A stretch of 40,713 bases of DNA from Halomonas dongshanensis (GTDB taxonomy: Bacteria; Pseudomonadota; Gammaproteobacteria; Pseudomonadales; Halomonadaceae): the NCBI RefSeq assembly GCF_024790395.1, contig NZ_JAJISC010000011.1, positions 1 through 40,713 of the forward strand, written 5' to 3'. The position numbers and the translations under genes are program-made. Positions 7,525 to 15,666 of this stretch are shown here, one piece after another. Position 1 is the stretch's first letter. Every line of letters starts with the position of its first letter. The notes under the pieces are model-generated. The model saw only the letters and a program-made list of their open reading frames with translations, was not told where the DNA came from and made no database searches.

Positions 7525-8903
7525 TAGTGAGCCCCCTGGGCGACGGCGTCGGCCATAAGGTGACGTCGTGCCAGAAACAGCGCATCTCCCGGCGGCAGTG
7601 GCGGAGCCACGACGCTGAAGCTGCCCACGCTTGCGGGCGTCTCTTCGAGCAGACGCACGACGGCCGCGTAGCTGCGCTGGCGCTGTAGCGGCACGTCGGC
7701 AAGCTCGCCTTGGCGATAGAGCTCGGCCAGGTAGAAGTGCGCGGGCCAGCAGTCTGGGGCGACGTAGATCGCACGTTTGAAATGCGCCAGCGCCTGCTCG
7801 GGGTGCGCGCACCAGCGCGCGGCAAGCCCTGCCAGCACCAGCGCATCGACGCTCCAGGGCTGCTGGGCGAGAAGCGCGGCAAAGGCGCTGTCGGCGGCGT
7901 CGAAGTCGTTGGCGTTGAGCTGCGTTTGGGCGTTGTGCAAGCGCACGTCCCAGGGCAGCGAAAGCGGCGCGACGGATGCCTGCGGCGCGGTATCGGGCGC
8001 TACCGCCTGCGCCGTTGGTACCGCGTCAGGCACGAAAGATGAAACGCGTGCGGGGTCCGCCAGAGCAGCAACGGGCGCGCGCTCGCTATCGGGCGTTGGC
8101 GTACTGGTCGGGTGACGAAAATGAAAAATGCCCTGGTCGTTGGTGAGCGTTAGCACGCCGAGGTCGTTGCCGATAATCTCGGTGATGCCGCATAGCAGTA
8201 CCCCATCGGGGGCCAGCAGCGCCTTGAGATGACGCTGAATCTGCTTGCGCGTGGGGGCGTCGAAATAGATCGACACGTTGCGAAAGAGGATGACGTCGAA
8301 GGGCGCGGCAAACGCTGATGCCTCGGGTGCCAATACGTTGAGGGGAACGAAGTCGACCCACTCGCGCAGCGGCTCGGCCAGACGAAAGCGCTGCCCCTGC
8401 GGGGTGAAGTAACGCGCTTTTAAATCCGGCGGCGTGGCGCGAAAGGCCATGCCGCCGTAGAGGCCCGTTCGCGCCTTGGCAAGCTCGCGCTGATCCAAAT
8501 CTCCGCCAGTGATCGTCACGCGCGCCGGGGCCTGCTCACCGAGGTGCTCGAGCAGCAGCATGGCGAGGCTATAGGGCTCCTCGCCCGATGAGCAGCCAGC
8601 GCTGAGCACGCGAAGCGGCCGCTCGACCTGGGCTAGGCAAGCGGGTAGGTAGCGCTTGGCGAGCCAATCGAGCGCTTCGGGCTCGCGAAAGAAGTAGGTC
8701 TCGTTGACGGTCAGGTGGCTGACGAAATCTTCGAATAGGGCATCGTCGCTTTGCAGGCGCATGAGCAGCGCCGCATGGCTCTGGCCGGGAAAGCGCTGAG
8801 CCAGGGCTTCGATGGCACGCATCAATCGCTCTTCGGCGAGCCCTTCGAGCTGCAGGCCGCAGCGGGAGTGGATCCAGTGTTTGAACGCCGTCAGGGTATT
8901 CAT
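7524..8903 (-). CDS. Chemoreceptor methyltransferase CheR with TPR tail (WspC-like)
   Basis: 459 residues. N-terminal all-alpha CheR_N part, then the SAM-binding CheR domain with TVNETYFFREP, LSAGCSSGEEPYSLA and VILFRNVSIYF; a Pro/Ala/Thr-rich linker at about 270-325; and a C-terminal TPR-like helical region (about 325-440) whose helices match ALAHFKRAIYVAPDCWPAHFYLA. CheR methylates glutamates on the receptor using SAM for adaptation. The TPR tail is the hallmark of WspC, which works on a receptor lacking a tethering pentapeptide, in keeping with the receptor here. It overlaps cheB by four bases (ATGA) and cheA by one. Confidence 0.93.
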   Translation of the reverse strand: MNTLTAFKHWIHSRCGLQLEGLAEERLMRAIEALAQRFPGQSHAALLMRLQSDDALFEDFVSHLTVNETYFFREPEALDWLAKRYLPACLAQVERPLRVLSAGCSSGEEPYSLAMLLLEHLGEQAPARVTITGGDLDQRELAKARTGLYGGMAFRATPPDLKARYFTPQGQRFRLAEPLREWVDFVPLNVLAPEASAFAAPFDVILFRNVSIYFDAPTRKQIQRHLKALLAPDGVLLCGITEIIGNDLGVLTLTNDQGIFHFRHPTSTPTPDSERAPVAALADPARVSSFVPDAVPTAQAVAPDTAPQASVAPLSLPWDVRLHNAQTQLNANDFDAADSAFAALLAQQPWSVDALVLAGLAARWCAHPEQALAHFKRAIYVAPDCWPAHFYLAELYRQGELADVPLQRQRSYAAVVRLLEETPASVGSFSVVAPPLPPGDALFLARRHLMADAVAQGAH

Positions 8904-9988
8904 GAAGAGGGCTCCATGAAGATGCCGTACTGCACTGTGGTCAAAAGCCGCTCGGCGAGCTCGTCGAGGGCAACCACGTGGCGCACGGCGCCTGCTTTGA
9001 GCGCTTCCTGATTCATGCCAAAGATCACCGAGCTTGCTTCGTCCTGAGCCAGCGTCAGGCCGCCTGCCTGATGGATGGCGCGCATGCCGCTAACGCCGTC
9101 GCGGCCCATGCCGGTGAGAATCAGGCCAATGGCGTCGCGGCCGTAAACCTCGGCCACGCTGGCGAGTAGTGCATCACAGCTAGGGTGATAGATGGCCTCG
9201 GCGGGGCTTGCCTTGAGGGCTACCCGATGATGCGCGTCGATAGTCAGGTCGCACTCCGACGGCGAGAGGTAGACGTGACCGGGGCATAGTGGCTCGCCCG
9301 CTTCGGCCACGCGCACGGGCATGGCGCAAAGCGACGCCAGCCACTGCGCCATGCCGCCGATGAAACCGTGGCTTATGTGCTGGGCGATGACGATGGGCGC
9401 AGGAAAGCTTGCGGGCAGCGCCGAAAGTAGCCGCACCAGCGCCTGAGGCCCGCCGGTAGAGCAGGCGATGGCGACGACGCGCTTGAAGCTTCGCGGCGCA
9501 TGGGCCTGGGGGGAGGCACTGAAGGCGCTTGGCGACGATACGGGCAGGGCGGTGAGCGCCTCCGTGCGCCGTCGCAGGCGCGTGATGACCGCCACGCCTG
9601 CCAAAAGCTTCACGCGTTCGATCAGCCGGTCGCTATCGTCGCTGTCGAGCGACGGCTTGGGCATCACCTCCAGAGCGCCGAGCTCAAGTGCCTCGTAGGC
9701 GGTAGTGGCATCGGCGCGGTCGCTGATTACCAAAATCGGCACGCCTTTGGTGTGCATGATCTCTTCAATGGCGCGCATGCCGTCCATTACCGGCATGGTG
9801 AGATCCATGGTGATCAGCTGCGGCTTGAGCTGGCGCGCCATCTCCACGGCTTCGAGGCCGTTGCTGGCTTCGCCGACGATTTCGATCTCGCCGTCGCGGG
9901 TGAGCATGGCGCGCAACACGTCGCGCACCAGGGCACTGTCATCGGCGATCAGTACGCGTAGGGGCGAGACGCTAGCGTCGTGGCGCAT
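8900..9988 (-). CDS. Chemotaxis methylesterase CheB (WspF-like)
   Basis: 362 residues. Receiver domain with RVLIADDSALVRDVL and acceptor Asp in MDLTMPVMDG, then a linker and the CheB methylesterase domain. The catalytic triad is visible as Ser in AIACSTGGPQAL, His in IAQHISHGF and Asp in GMGRDGVSGM. Phosphorylation by CheA activates removal of receptor methyl groups; in Wsp systems loss of this protein locks the pathway on and raises cyclic di-GMP. It is the second gene of the operon, overlapping the receptor gene by 17 bases. In Pseudomonas wspF comes after wspE, so gene order differs. Confidence 0.94.
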   Translation of the reverse strand: MRHDASVSPLRVLIADDSALVRDVLRAMLTRDGEIEIVGEASNGLEAVEMARQLKPQLITMDLTMPVMDGMRAIEEIMHTKGVPILVISDRADATTAYEALELGALEVMPKPSLDSDDSDRLIERVKLLAGVAVITRLRRRTEALTALPVSSPSAFSASPQAHAPRSFKRVVAIACSTGGPQALVRLLSALPASFPAPIVIAQHISHGFIGGMAQWLASLCAMPVRVAEAGEPLCPGHVYLSPSECDLTIDAHHRVALKASPAEAIYHPSCDALLASVAEVYGRDAIGLILTGMGRDGVSGMRAIHQAGGLTLAQDEASSVIFGMNQEALKAGAVRHVVALDELAERLLTTVQYGIFMEPSS

Positions 9989-12062
9989 CGCGCTTCGTCT
10001 CCGCTGAGGAGGGCTTGCTTAAGGGCTTTTCCAAGGGCTTATTTAGGGGCTTTGCTGGCGCCACGGTAAACTCCTGCACCAGCTCGCTGAGCTCGGCGGA
10101 CATCTTGATCATCTCCTCGCTGATATCGGTGATGTTACGCACCGATTGAGCGTTGCGCGTGCTGACGGTGTCGATGTCGCGTAGCGCCAGCACGACTTGG
10201 TTGCTGGCGGTCTTCTGCTGCTGGGTCGACAGCGAAATCTGCTGCGCGGCGCTACTGGTTTGGCTGGCTGCCTTGACCAGCGCTTCCAGATCTTGCCCTG
10301 TGCTGCTGCTCGCCTCGACGCCCTCTTCGATGGACGCAGCACTCTTCTCGGAGGCGACTACCAAGCGGTTAATAGCGTTTTGAATCTCGTCGGTATGGCC
10401 TTCGATCTCCTGGGTCGAGTCGGTGACGCTATCGGCCAGGCGGCGGATTTCACCGGCGACCACCGAAAAGCGCCGCCCCGCTTCACCGGCGCTGGAAGCT
10501 TCGAGCGCGGCGTTGAAGGCGATCAGCTTGGTCTGGGCGGCGAGATTGTTGATCAGCTCCATGACCTTGCTGATCTGCTTGGATTTGGCTCCTAGCGTCA
10601 CGATCTCGGCCAGGCTCTGTTCGCTGTCGCTACGGATGTCGTGCATCTTCGTTTGTAGCCGCTGCATGGCATTGCTGCCTTTACGACTGCGTTCGAGCGT
10701 CTGATTGGCGACATCGACCACCGACTGTGAGTGATCGGCAATTTGGGTGGAGGAGGTAGAAAGCTCCTCCATGGTCGAGGTGATCTCGGCCACCGACGAG
10801 GCCATCTCCTCGACCGCAGCGGCCATGGTTTGGCTTGCTTCTTGCTGAACGTCGCGCCCCTGCTGAATGCCGGAGAGCCCTGCCGTGCGCGCGAGCTGAT
10901 CGGCGGCGGTGGCCAGCGCCGCCGCGTTATGCGATACCGCGGCAATGGCGCGGGAGAGGCGTTCGAGCAGGGCATTGGTCTGGAGTGCCAAATCACCGAC
11001 CTCGGCCTGATCGTCGGTCTCGACCCGGCGCGAAAGATCCAGGCTCTGGGTGATGTCCTTGAGCTGGCGCTGTAGCTGGGTCAACGGGCGAATCAGGCTG
11101 CCGGTGAGCGGGTAGAGCACGATCAAACTGATCAACAGAATCAACAGCACGGCGCCGGCCGAGGCCAACAGGCTGTCACCAATGGTATTGAGGTAGTCGT
11201 CCTTGTTCAGCTCGATCATCAGATAGCGGTCAATCTCCGGCAGCCAACGGGTGGCAACGAGATAGGTCTGGCCGTCGTATTCGACCTCCTGGACCTGTAG
11301 CCCGGTCTGGGGCGACAGGGCCAGCGGCACGCTAGTGCCGGTGGTCGAGTTGCCCGCTTCGTCGCTGCCCACCATCCATTCGCCGTCGGCATTGAGCAGC
11401 GCCGCGCGGCCGACGCCGGTGAGGTTGAACTCCTCGATCATGTCGGCCATCTGGGAGAGATCGAGCCCCGCACCGGCCACTACCAGCGGCAGGCCGTCGG
11501 CGCTTAGGGTGTCGCTGCGAAAGTTGAGGAAGACGAAGGATTCGTCCTGGGAGAAGGAATCGGCATCGAGATTGAGCTCGTAGTCCCGGTTGCTTTCAGT
11601 GAAGCGGTAGTACCAGTCGTCATCGCCGCCGCGCGGGCCCATAGTGCGCTGCTGTAAGGCGCCGTCGCGGTACTGCAGATAGATGCTTTGCCCCTCGACG
11701 CGGGCAGCAATGAAGAGCAGCTCAGTGTCTAGCTGTGCCATCAGCCGCTGTAGATACGCGGTCATGGCGCGGCGCTCGGCAAGCGGCATGCCCTCGGCGA
11801 CCCACTGCTCGAGATAGGTGTTGTTGGCCAAGCTATCGGAAAGCGCTAACGCCGGACTCAAACTCAGTGATAGATGGGCAGCCAAGCTTTCGACCTGGGC
11901 GGGCAGGGCATCTTCGACCAGGGTGTCGAGGCGCTCGCTACTGTGGCTGCGCGCCTGCCAGTAGAGCGCGGCCAGCATGGCCAGTACCAGCACCGTGCCA
12001 AGGGAGAGATAAAGGCGTAGCCGAAAGGGCAGGGTGTTCCAACGCAGGTTCATGATCCGCAT
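9972..12062 (-). CDS. Methyl-accepting chemotaxis protein with periplasmic dCache-like sensor (WspA position)
   Basis: 696 residues: TM1 at about 19-36, a periplasmic sensor of about 270 residues that looks like dCache (DDWYYRF followed by YELNLD), TM2 near 305-327 ending at a HAMP domain (LTGSLIRPLTQLQRQL), then the signalling coiled coil. The hairpin tip reads QTKLIAFNAALEASSAGEAG instead of the usual QTNLLALNAAIEAARAGE, a divergence that suggests a dedicated array. The C-terminus is KPLNKPLEKPLSKPSS and a basic end, with no NWETF-type CheR/CheB tether. It begins the operon. The ATG at 12062 has GGAG only two bases upstream; a start three codons later (12053) is also possible. Confidence 0.92.
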   Translation of the reverse strand: MRIMNLRWNTLPFRLRLYLSLGTVLVLAMLAALYWQARSHSSERLDTLVEDALPAQVESLAAHLSLSLSPALALSDSLANNTYLEQWVAEGMPLAERRAMTAYLQRLMAQLDTELLFIAARVEGQSIYLQYRDGALQQRTMGPRGGDDDWYYRFTESNRDYELNLDADSFSQDESFVFLNFRSDTLSADGLPLVVAGAGLDLSQMADMIEEFNLTGVGRAALLNADGEWMVGSDEAGNSTTGTSVPLALSPQTGLQVQEVEYDGQTYLVATRWLPEIDRYLMIELNKDDYLNTIGDSLLASAGAVLLILLISLIVLYPLTGSLIRPLTQLQRQLKDITQSLDLSRRVETDDQAEVGDLALQTNALLERLSRAIAAVSHNAAALATAADQLARTAGLSGIQQGRDVQQEASQTMAAAVEEMASSVAEITSTMEELSTSSTQIADHSQSVVDVANQTLERSRKGSNAMQRLQTKMHDIRSDSEQSLAEIVTLGAKSKQISKVMELINNLAAQTKLIAFNAALEASSAGEAGRRFSVVAGEIRRLADSVTDSTQEIEGHTDEIQNAINRLVVASEKSAASIEEGVEASSSTGQDLEALVKAASQTSSAAQQISLSTQQQKTASNQVVLALRDIDTVSTRNAQSVRNITDISEEMIKMSAELSELVQEFTVAPAKPLNKPLEKPLSKPSSAETKRDAPRR

Positions 12063-12133
12063 GGCTCCAAACAGGGCGAAACGATGGCGGCAGCCGGCCG
12101 CAGTATGGTGCCATCGCTTTAGAGTAAAACGTC

Positions 12134-12162
12134 GTTATACCTCGATTTGAGCGGCTTTCGAA
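12134..12162 (-). promoter_or_regulatory. Candidate sigma-70 promoter of the chemosensory operon
   Basis: On the minus strand TTCGAA (12157-12162) and TATAAC (12134-12139) are separated by 17 bases, placing the start of transcription near 12127, about 65 bases before the receptor gene. The -10 is good, the -35 is weak (3 of 6). The rest of the 377-base gap (12063-12439) holds only this and the oppositely directed promoter below. Confidence 0.45.
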
Positions 12163-12390
12163 GGTTCTGTCCAGTGTTGTCGATCAACTCGATAACTAAT
12201 CTTCGCAAGCGGGATCAAGGAGCGCTTCACGCGTCATACGAACGTCACAAACTTATACAATGATGAAAGATGTTTCACCCTGTCGCCATGAGGCGAAAAC
12301 TGCCCTGTGTCGCCGATGTCTTTCTTTTTATAACAATATGTTTTCTGTATATGGCGATGTTTTGAGTATGCCTTTATACGATCGATTATT

Positions 12391-12419
12391 TTGACAGAAG
12401 TGATACAAGAACGTATCTT
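12391..12419 (+). promoter_or_regulatory. Strong sigma-70 promoter for the gene at 12440
   Basis: Perfect -35 TTGACA (12391-12396), 17-base spacer, -10 TATCTT (12414-12419). Transcription would start near 12426, leaving a leader of only about 14 bases that consists mostly of the ribosome binding site AAAGGAAG (12427-12434). The surrounding 200 bases are distinctly more AT-rich than the genes. Confidence 0.75.
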
Positions 12420-12439
12420 GGCAGCCAAAGGAAGCGATA

Positions 12440-13354
12440 ATGATTACCAAGGAAGCCCGCCAAATGCTGTCACTGACTGCCCCTACGGTCATGCGCGTAC
12501 TGCGCGCACTGTCCGGGCTGTGCGATGCCTCGCGCAGCGATACCCTGCCCAGCGTGGGCACGCCGGAGCGCGCCGCCCTTTCTCAACGGGTGCAACAGTT
12601 GTTTGGTCTGAGCGATACGTCGCTTATGCCCGATACGGCTCTGATGCTGCAGGAGTGGGCCACGACGATCAGCGATGCCGCTGAGGTAGTCGAGCTCAAA
12701 CTCTTCGATCTGGTGGCAAACGGCGCCTTTAGCCAGCAGCTCCAACGGCAGTATCGCCACGAAGCCGATGCCCTGCGCCAAGAAGCGCGCGCGCTCGCCG
12801 CCCTAATGGGGGATATACAGGGTGAGCGTTCCCAAGAGCGTACGCTGGTGAGCTGGCTGGCTTATCAAACCGTACCTGGCTTCATGCTCGGGGCGCTGTT
12901 GCCCCAAGTGGCGGGCTGGCGCAACCGTAACCTCTTCGATCACGCCAACGCGCTGTGGGAGCTTAAGGCGGGCGACGTGCTAGTGACCCATAAAGAGGGC
13001 TGGCGCGCCCTGGCCCAGCGCCTGCCGAGTTTGCCGGTCGACATTACCGCTGTGGTCACCGAGCCGCTCGATCGCGACACCTACCGCACGCTGATCGCCA
13101 AGGGCGTGGCCCAGGTCATCGAGCTCTACATCACCCCGGAGACGGGCGTGCTCGCCTACCGCCGTTCTCCCAAGGCACCTTTCGAGTTGCTTGCCCATTG
13201 GCACCCCACCGAAAGCGAGAACTATCTGCTTCAGCTCGTCGACGGTCGCCCACGCGAAGTGCATTTGGCCGAGCCGCTGCATTGGGTTGGCGGGCGCCAC
13301 TTCGTCTTTTCTGCGCCCGTAGCGCCTGCGCCCGAGCCCGCACGCGTTGCCTGA
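12440..13354 (+). CDS. Unrecognised soluble protein, 304 residues
   Basis: I do not recognise the family. The coding call is firm: ATG preceded by AAAGGAAG, a clear promoter just upstream, and codon use like its neighbours. No signal peptide or certain membrane segment is visible. The N-terminal half (about 1-135) is predicted mostly helical with many Ala, Leu, Gln and Arg; a short hydrophobic stretch TVPGFMLGALLPQVAGW lies near 146-162; the C-terminal half alternates strands and helices (VDITAVVTEPL, VIELYITPETGVLAYRR). It ends in a Pro/Ala-rich tail. It is divergent from the cyclic di-GMP chemosensory operon and converges on yjfC with only 22 bases between them, so there is no obvious operon partner. 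Confidence 0.8.
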   Translation: MITKEARQMLSLTAPTVMRVLRALSGLCDASRSDTLPSVGTPERAALSQRVQQLFGLSDTSLMPDTALMLQEWATTISDAAEVVELKLFDLVANGAFSQQLQRQYRHEADALRQEARALAALMGDIQGERSQERTLVSWLAYQTVPGFMLGALLPQVAGWRNRNLFDHANALWELKAGDVLVTHKEGWRALAQRLPSLPVDITAVVTEPLDRDTYRTLIAKGVAQVIELYITPETGVLAYRRSPKAPFELLAHWHPTESENYLLQLVDGRPREVHLAEPLHWVGGRHFVFSAPVAPAPEPARVA

Positions 13355-13376
13355 AGCGGGTTAACGCCGTGTGGGC

Positions 13377-14543
13377 TCAGACGATGGCGTGAGGAACGAA
13401 GCAGGAGGAGTCTTTGGTGATGCGGCCAACGTCTTCACGCACACCCATGCCGCAGGCGCGATCGCCGACCACCCAGCTGCCGATCAGCGCATGGCGTGCG
13501 CCAAAACGCGGCATGGGATGGTAGGCCTGACGTATCCAGGGGCTGTCGATGTAGGGGCCGTCAACGGCTTCACGCTCGCCAGCCGGGGTCATCAACTCGA
13601 CGTTGCTGCCCTCGCGTGAAAAGAAGGGTTTGCGCACCCAGCCCGGCGCCAGCGGCGTGGGCGTTTTCTCTTCGAAGAAGGCAGGCAACAGGTTGGGGTG
13701 ACCTTCGAAGTGCTCCCATAACAGCGGCAAGATCCCCTTGTTGGAGAGGATCGCCTTCCACGGCGGCTCGAACCAGTGCGTGGTGTGCTGGGGCACGGCC
13801 TCGCCGAAGGCATCGTCGGCCATCACTTCCCAAGGGTAGAGCTTGAACAGCGCCTTGATGGGGCGGTCGTCGAGATCGACGAAGTAGTCGCAGTCCGCAC
13901 GACAGCCAATCTCCTCCATGTGGATGAACGGCGCCTTGAGCCCCGCCTGTACCGCCATGTCCTGAAGATAGTGAACGGTGGCGCGCTCTTCGAGGTTGTC
14001 CTTGATACAGGCGAAATGCAGCGTGGCCTCCGGCAGGCGCTGGCCAATATGGGCGAGTGCTGCGATCAGGCGCTCTTGGATCGAATTGTACTGATCGGCG
14101 TGGCGTACGATGAGTCCCTGCTCGATGGCCTGCTCGAGCCATACCCACTGAAAGAACCCCGCTTCGTAGAGCGAGGTGGGTGTATCGTAGTTCAGCTCCA
14201 AAAGCTTGGCCGGGCCGCTGCCGTCGTAGGCGAAGTCCATGCGGCCATAGAGGTGGGGCTGGCCCGCCTTCCAGGAATCGTGAATGGTATCCCACATGAA
14301 TTCGGGCAGCGCCAAGCGCTGCATCAGCGCGTTGGAGTGGCACACCCGATCGACCAGCTCCAGACACATCTCATGAAGCTCTTCGGTGGGCGCTTCGATG
14401 TCGCGCTCGACCTGTTCCAGGGTGAACTGGTAGTAGGCGTCCTCCTTCCAGTAAGGCTCGCCGTCGATGGTATGAAAATGAAACCCCAACTCGTGAGCTA
14501 GGGTTTTCCAGCGCGGGCGCTCGCTAACGTCGATTCTCAGCAT
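13377..14543 (-). CDS. yjfC: YjfC/YgiC-type ATP-grasp enzyme, glutathionylspermidine synthase family
   Basis: 388 residues, the length of E. coli YgiC and YjfC. Only the C-terminal synthetase (ATP-grasp) half of glutathionylspermidine synthase is present; the amidase half is absent. Recognisable segments are WKEDAYYQFT near residue 34, GRMDFAYDGSG and KLLELNYDTPTSLYEAGFFQW near 98-133, and the metal/ATP site region IGSWVVGDRACGMGVRED near the end. These enzymes are thought to form peptide-like amide bonds, but YgiC/YjfC do not make glutathionylspermidine as far as known and their substrate is open. It is the last gene of the yjfIJKLMC-type operon, 13 bases after the DUF1190 lipoprotein gene. 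Confidence 0.9.
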   Translation of the reverse strand: MLRIDVSERPRWKTLAHELGFHFHTIDGEPYWKEDAYYQFTLEQVERDIEAPTEELHEMCLELVDRVCHSNALMQRLALPEFMWDTIHDSWKAGQPHLYGRMDFAYDGSGPAKLLELNYDTPTSLYEAGFFQWVWLEQAIEQGLIVRHADQYNSIQERLIAALAHIGQRLPEATLHFACIKDNLEERATVHYLQDMAVQAGLKAPFIHMEEIGCRADCDYFVDLDDRPIKALFKLYPWEVMADDAFGEAVPQHTTHWFEPPWKAILSNKGILPLLWEHFEGHPNLLPAFFEEKTPTPLAPGWVRKPFFSREGSNVELMTPAGEREAVDGPYIDSPWIRQAYHPMPRFGARHALIGSWVVGDRACGMGVREDVGRITKDSSCFVPHAIV

Positions 14544-14556
14544 GAAAGTGCCTGCC

Positions 14557-15171
14557 TCACGAGCCCCAGCCGCCGCGCGCCGAGGAGCGCGAACCGAAGC
14601 CGCTGCGCTGCGAGGTGGCCTGACGGTTCTGTGTAGCCTGGTTGCGCATGGTTTGCTGGCGCTGGCTGATGCGTTGGCTGGCCTGATTGGTCGCCGCGTT
14701 CCAGTTGCCCTGGTTCTGGCGGTTGCGGTAGACCGGCTCCTGATAGAGCCCTTGAGAGGTCGCGCCTCGACTGGTGCGCGACATCATGTTGCCCACCATG
14801 TAGCCCATCAGCGCAGGCATGAACCAGCTTCCACCGCTGCCGCCAGTGGCCATCTGGGCCTGCTCTTCGGTTGGCGCCACGCAGGCGCCTTCGCCGTGCT
14901 CGGCTTCGCACTGTTCGATCGAGGTGTAGCGGGGCACCTGTTCGAGCGACGACGCATAGGCATCTTCGCAGGCGCTCTGGGTATAGACGTTGGCGGCTAC
15001 GCACTCGTCCACGCTTTGGTAGCTGCGCGGGCTATCGAAGCTGACATCGGTGGTTTGCTCGGGCTGGCCGCAGGCGCTCAAGCCAAAGGCACTGGCGCCC
15101 ATCATCGCCAAAGAGAGGCGGGCGCTGCGCTTGCGCCGGGGCAGGTGGGGCGTGTTGTCTGGGGTCGACAT
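14557..15171 (-). CDS. yjfM: DUF1190 family lipoprotein (YgiB/YjfM-like)
   Basis: 204 residues. A basic N-terminus and hydrophobic stretch end in the lipobox LSAC with Cys34 as probable lipid anchor, so an outer or inner membrane lipoprotein. The mature part has paired cysteines in SVDECVAANVYTQSACEDAY and CEAEHGEGAC, as in DUF1190 proteins, then a Gly-rich hydrophobic patch (GGSGGSWFMPALMGYMVGNMM) and a low-complexity tail rich in Gln, Asn, Arg and Ser. YgiB-type genes are regularly next to the ATP-grasp gene, suggesting that the two act on the same envelope target. Function unknown. Confidence 0.88.
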   Translation of the reverse strand: MSTPDNTPHLPRRKRSARLSLAMMGASAFGLSACGQPEQTTDVSFDSPRSYQSVDECVAANVYTQSACEDAYASSLEQVPRYTSIEQCEAEHGEGACVAPTEEQAQMATGGSGGSWFMPALMGYMVGNMMSRTSRGATSQGLYQEPVYRNRQNQGNWNAATNQASQRISQRQQTMRNQATQNRQATSQRSGFGSRSSARGGWGS

Positions 15172-15210
15172 CGCGTTGCTCCTAATCTCGTTGCTCCAGG
15201 CCTCTACGTC

Positions 15211-15624
15211 TTACCACGTCATGGAGGCGGCGTTGATCAAGCCAACCGCGAGAGAGACGCTGGCGGCGAGGATGCCGTAGGCGGTGTGCCCTTCGGTAAT
15301 GTGTAGCGAGAGGCTTTCGCCCTGCTGTTTCAAGAACAGCTTGAGACCGAAGAAGGCTGCCAACTGCACGCCAAAGGCGATCAGCCCCCATAGGGTGAAG
15401 TCGAGGTAGCTGACCGAGTTGGCCATGGCGCTGTAAAGCGGCAGGGTAAAGCCGAGTATGGAGCCGCCGTAGGCAAGTGCTGCGGCCGTATTGCCTTCGC
15501 GAATCAGTTTCCACTCGTTGTGAGGCGTGATTCGGCTATAGCAGTACATGAAGGCGGCGAGCAGTATCAGCGCCCCGATCAGGTAGGCGAAGAAGTGGGG
15601 CAACCCTTGCAGGTAGTCGAGCAT
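15211..15624 (-). CDS. yjfL: DUF350 inner membrane protein (YjfL-like)
   Basis: 137 residues with four hydrophobic segments (about 12-30, 46-65, 76-97 and 114-134), as in YjfL/DUF350 proteins. The DUF350 hallmarks YGGSILGFTLPLYSA and GHTAYGILAASVSLAVGLINAASM are present, the second repeating the pattern of the first, in line with an internal two-fold repeat. Cellular role not established; likely works with the PspA-like protein and lipoprotein of the same operon at the inner membrane. Confidence 0.9.
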   Translation of the reverse strand: MLDYLQGLPHFFAYLIGALILLAAFMYCYSRITPHNEWKLIREGNTAAALAYGGSILGFTLPLYSAMANSVSYLDFTLWGLIAFGVQLAAFFGLKLFLKQQGESLSLHITEGHTAYGILAASVSLAVGLINAASMTW

Positions 15625-15666
15625 GGTCGGTGCATCCTTGGCAGTCGGTGGATGGCAAAAAGTGTA

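Noticed and set aside
7525..7812. 96-codon N-terminal extension of the CheA protein
   Set aside because: It overlaps the end of cheR in another frame, is basic and low in complexity, and the Hpt domain begins right at the ATG at 7524.
12098..12113. Sigma-54-like TGGCACCATACTGCGG upstream of the receptor gene
   Set aside because: GG and GC are nine bases apart instead of ten, which normally abolishes sigma-54 use; a sigma-70 candidate lies just upstream.
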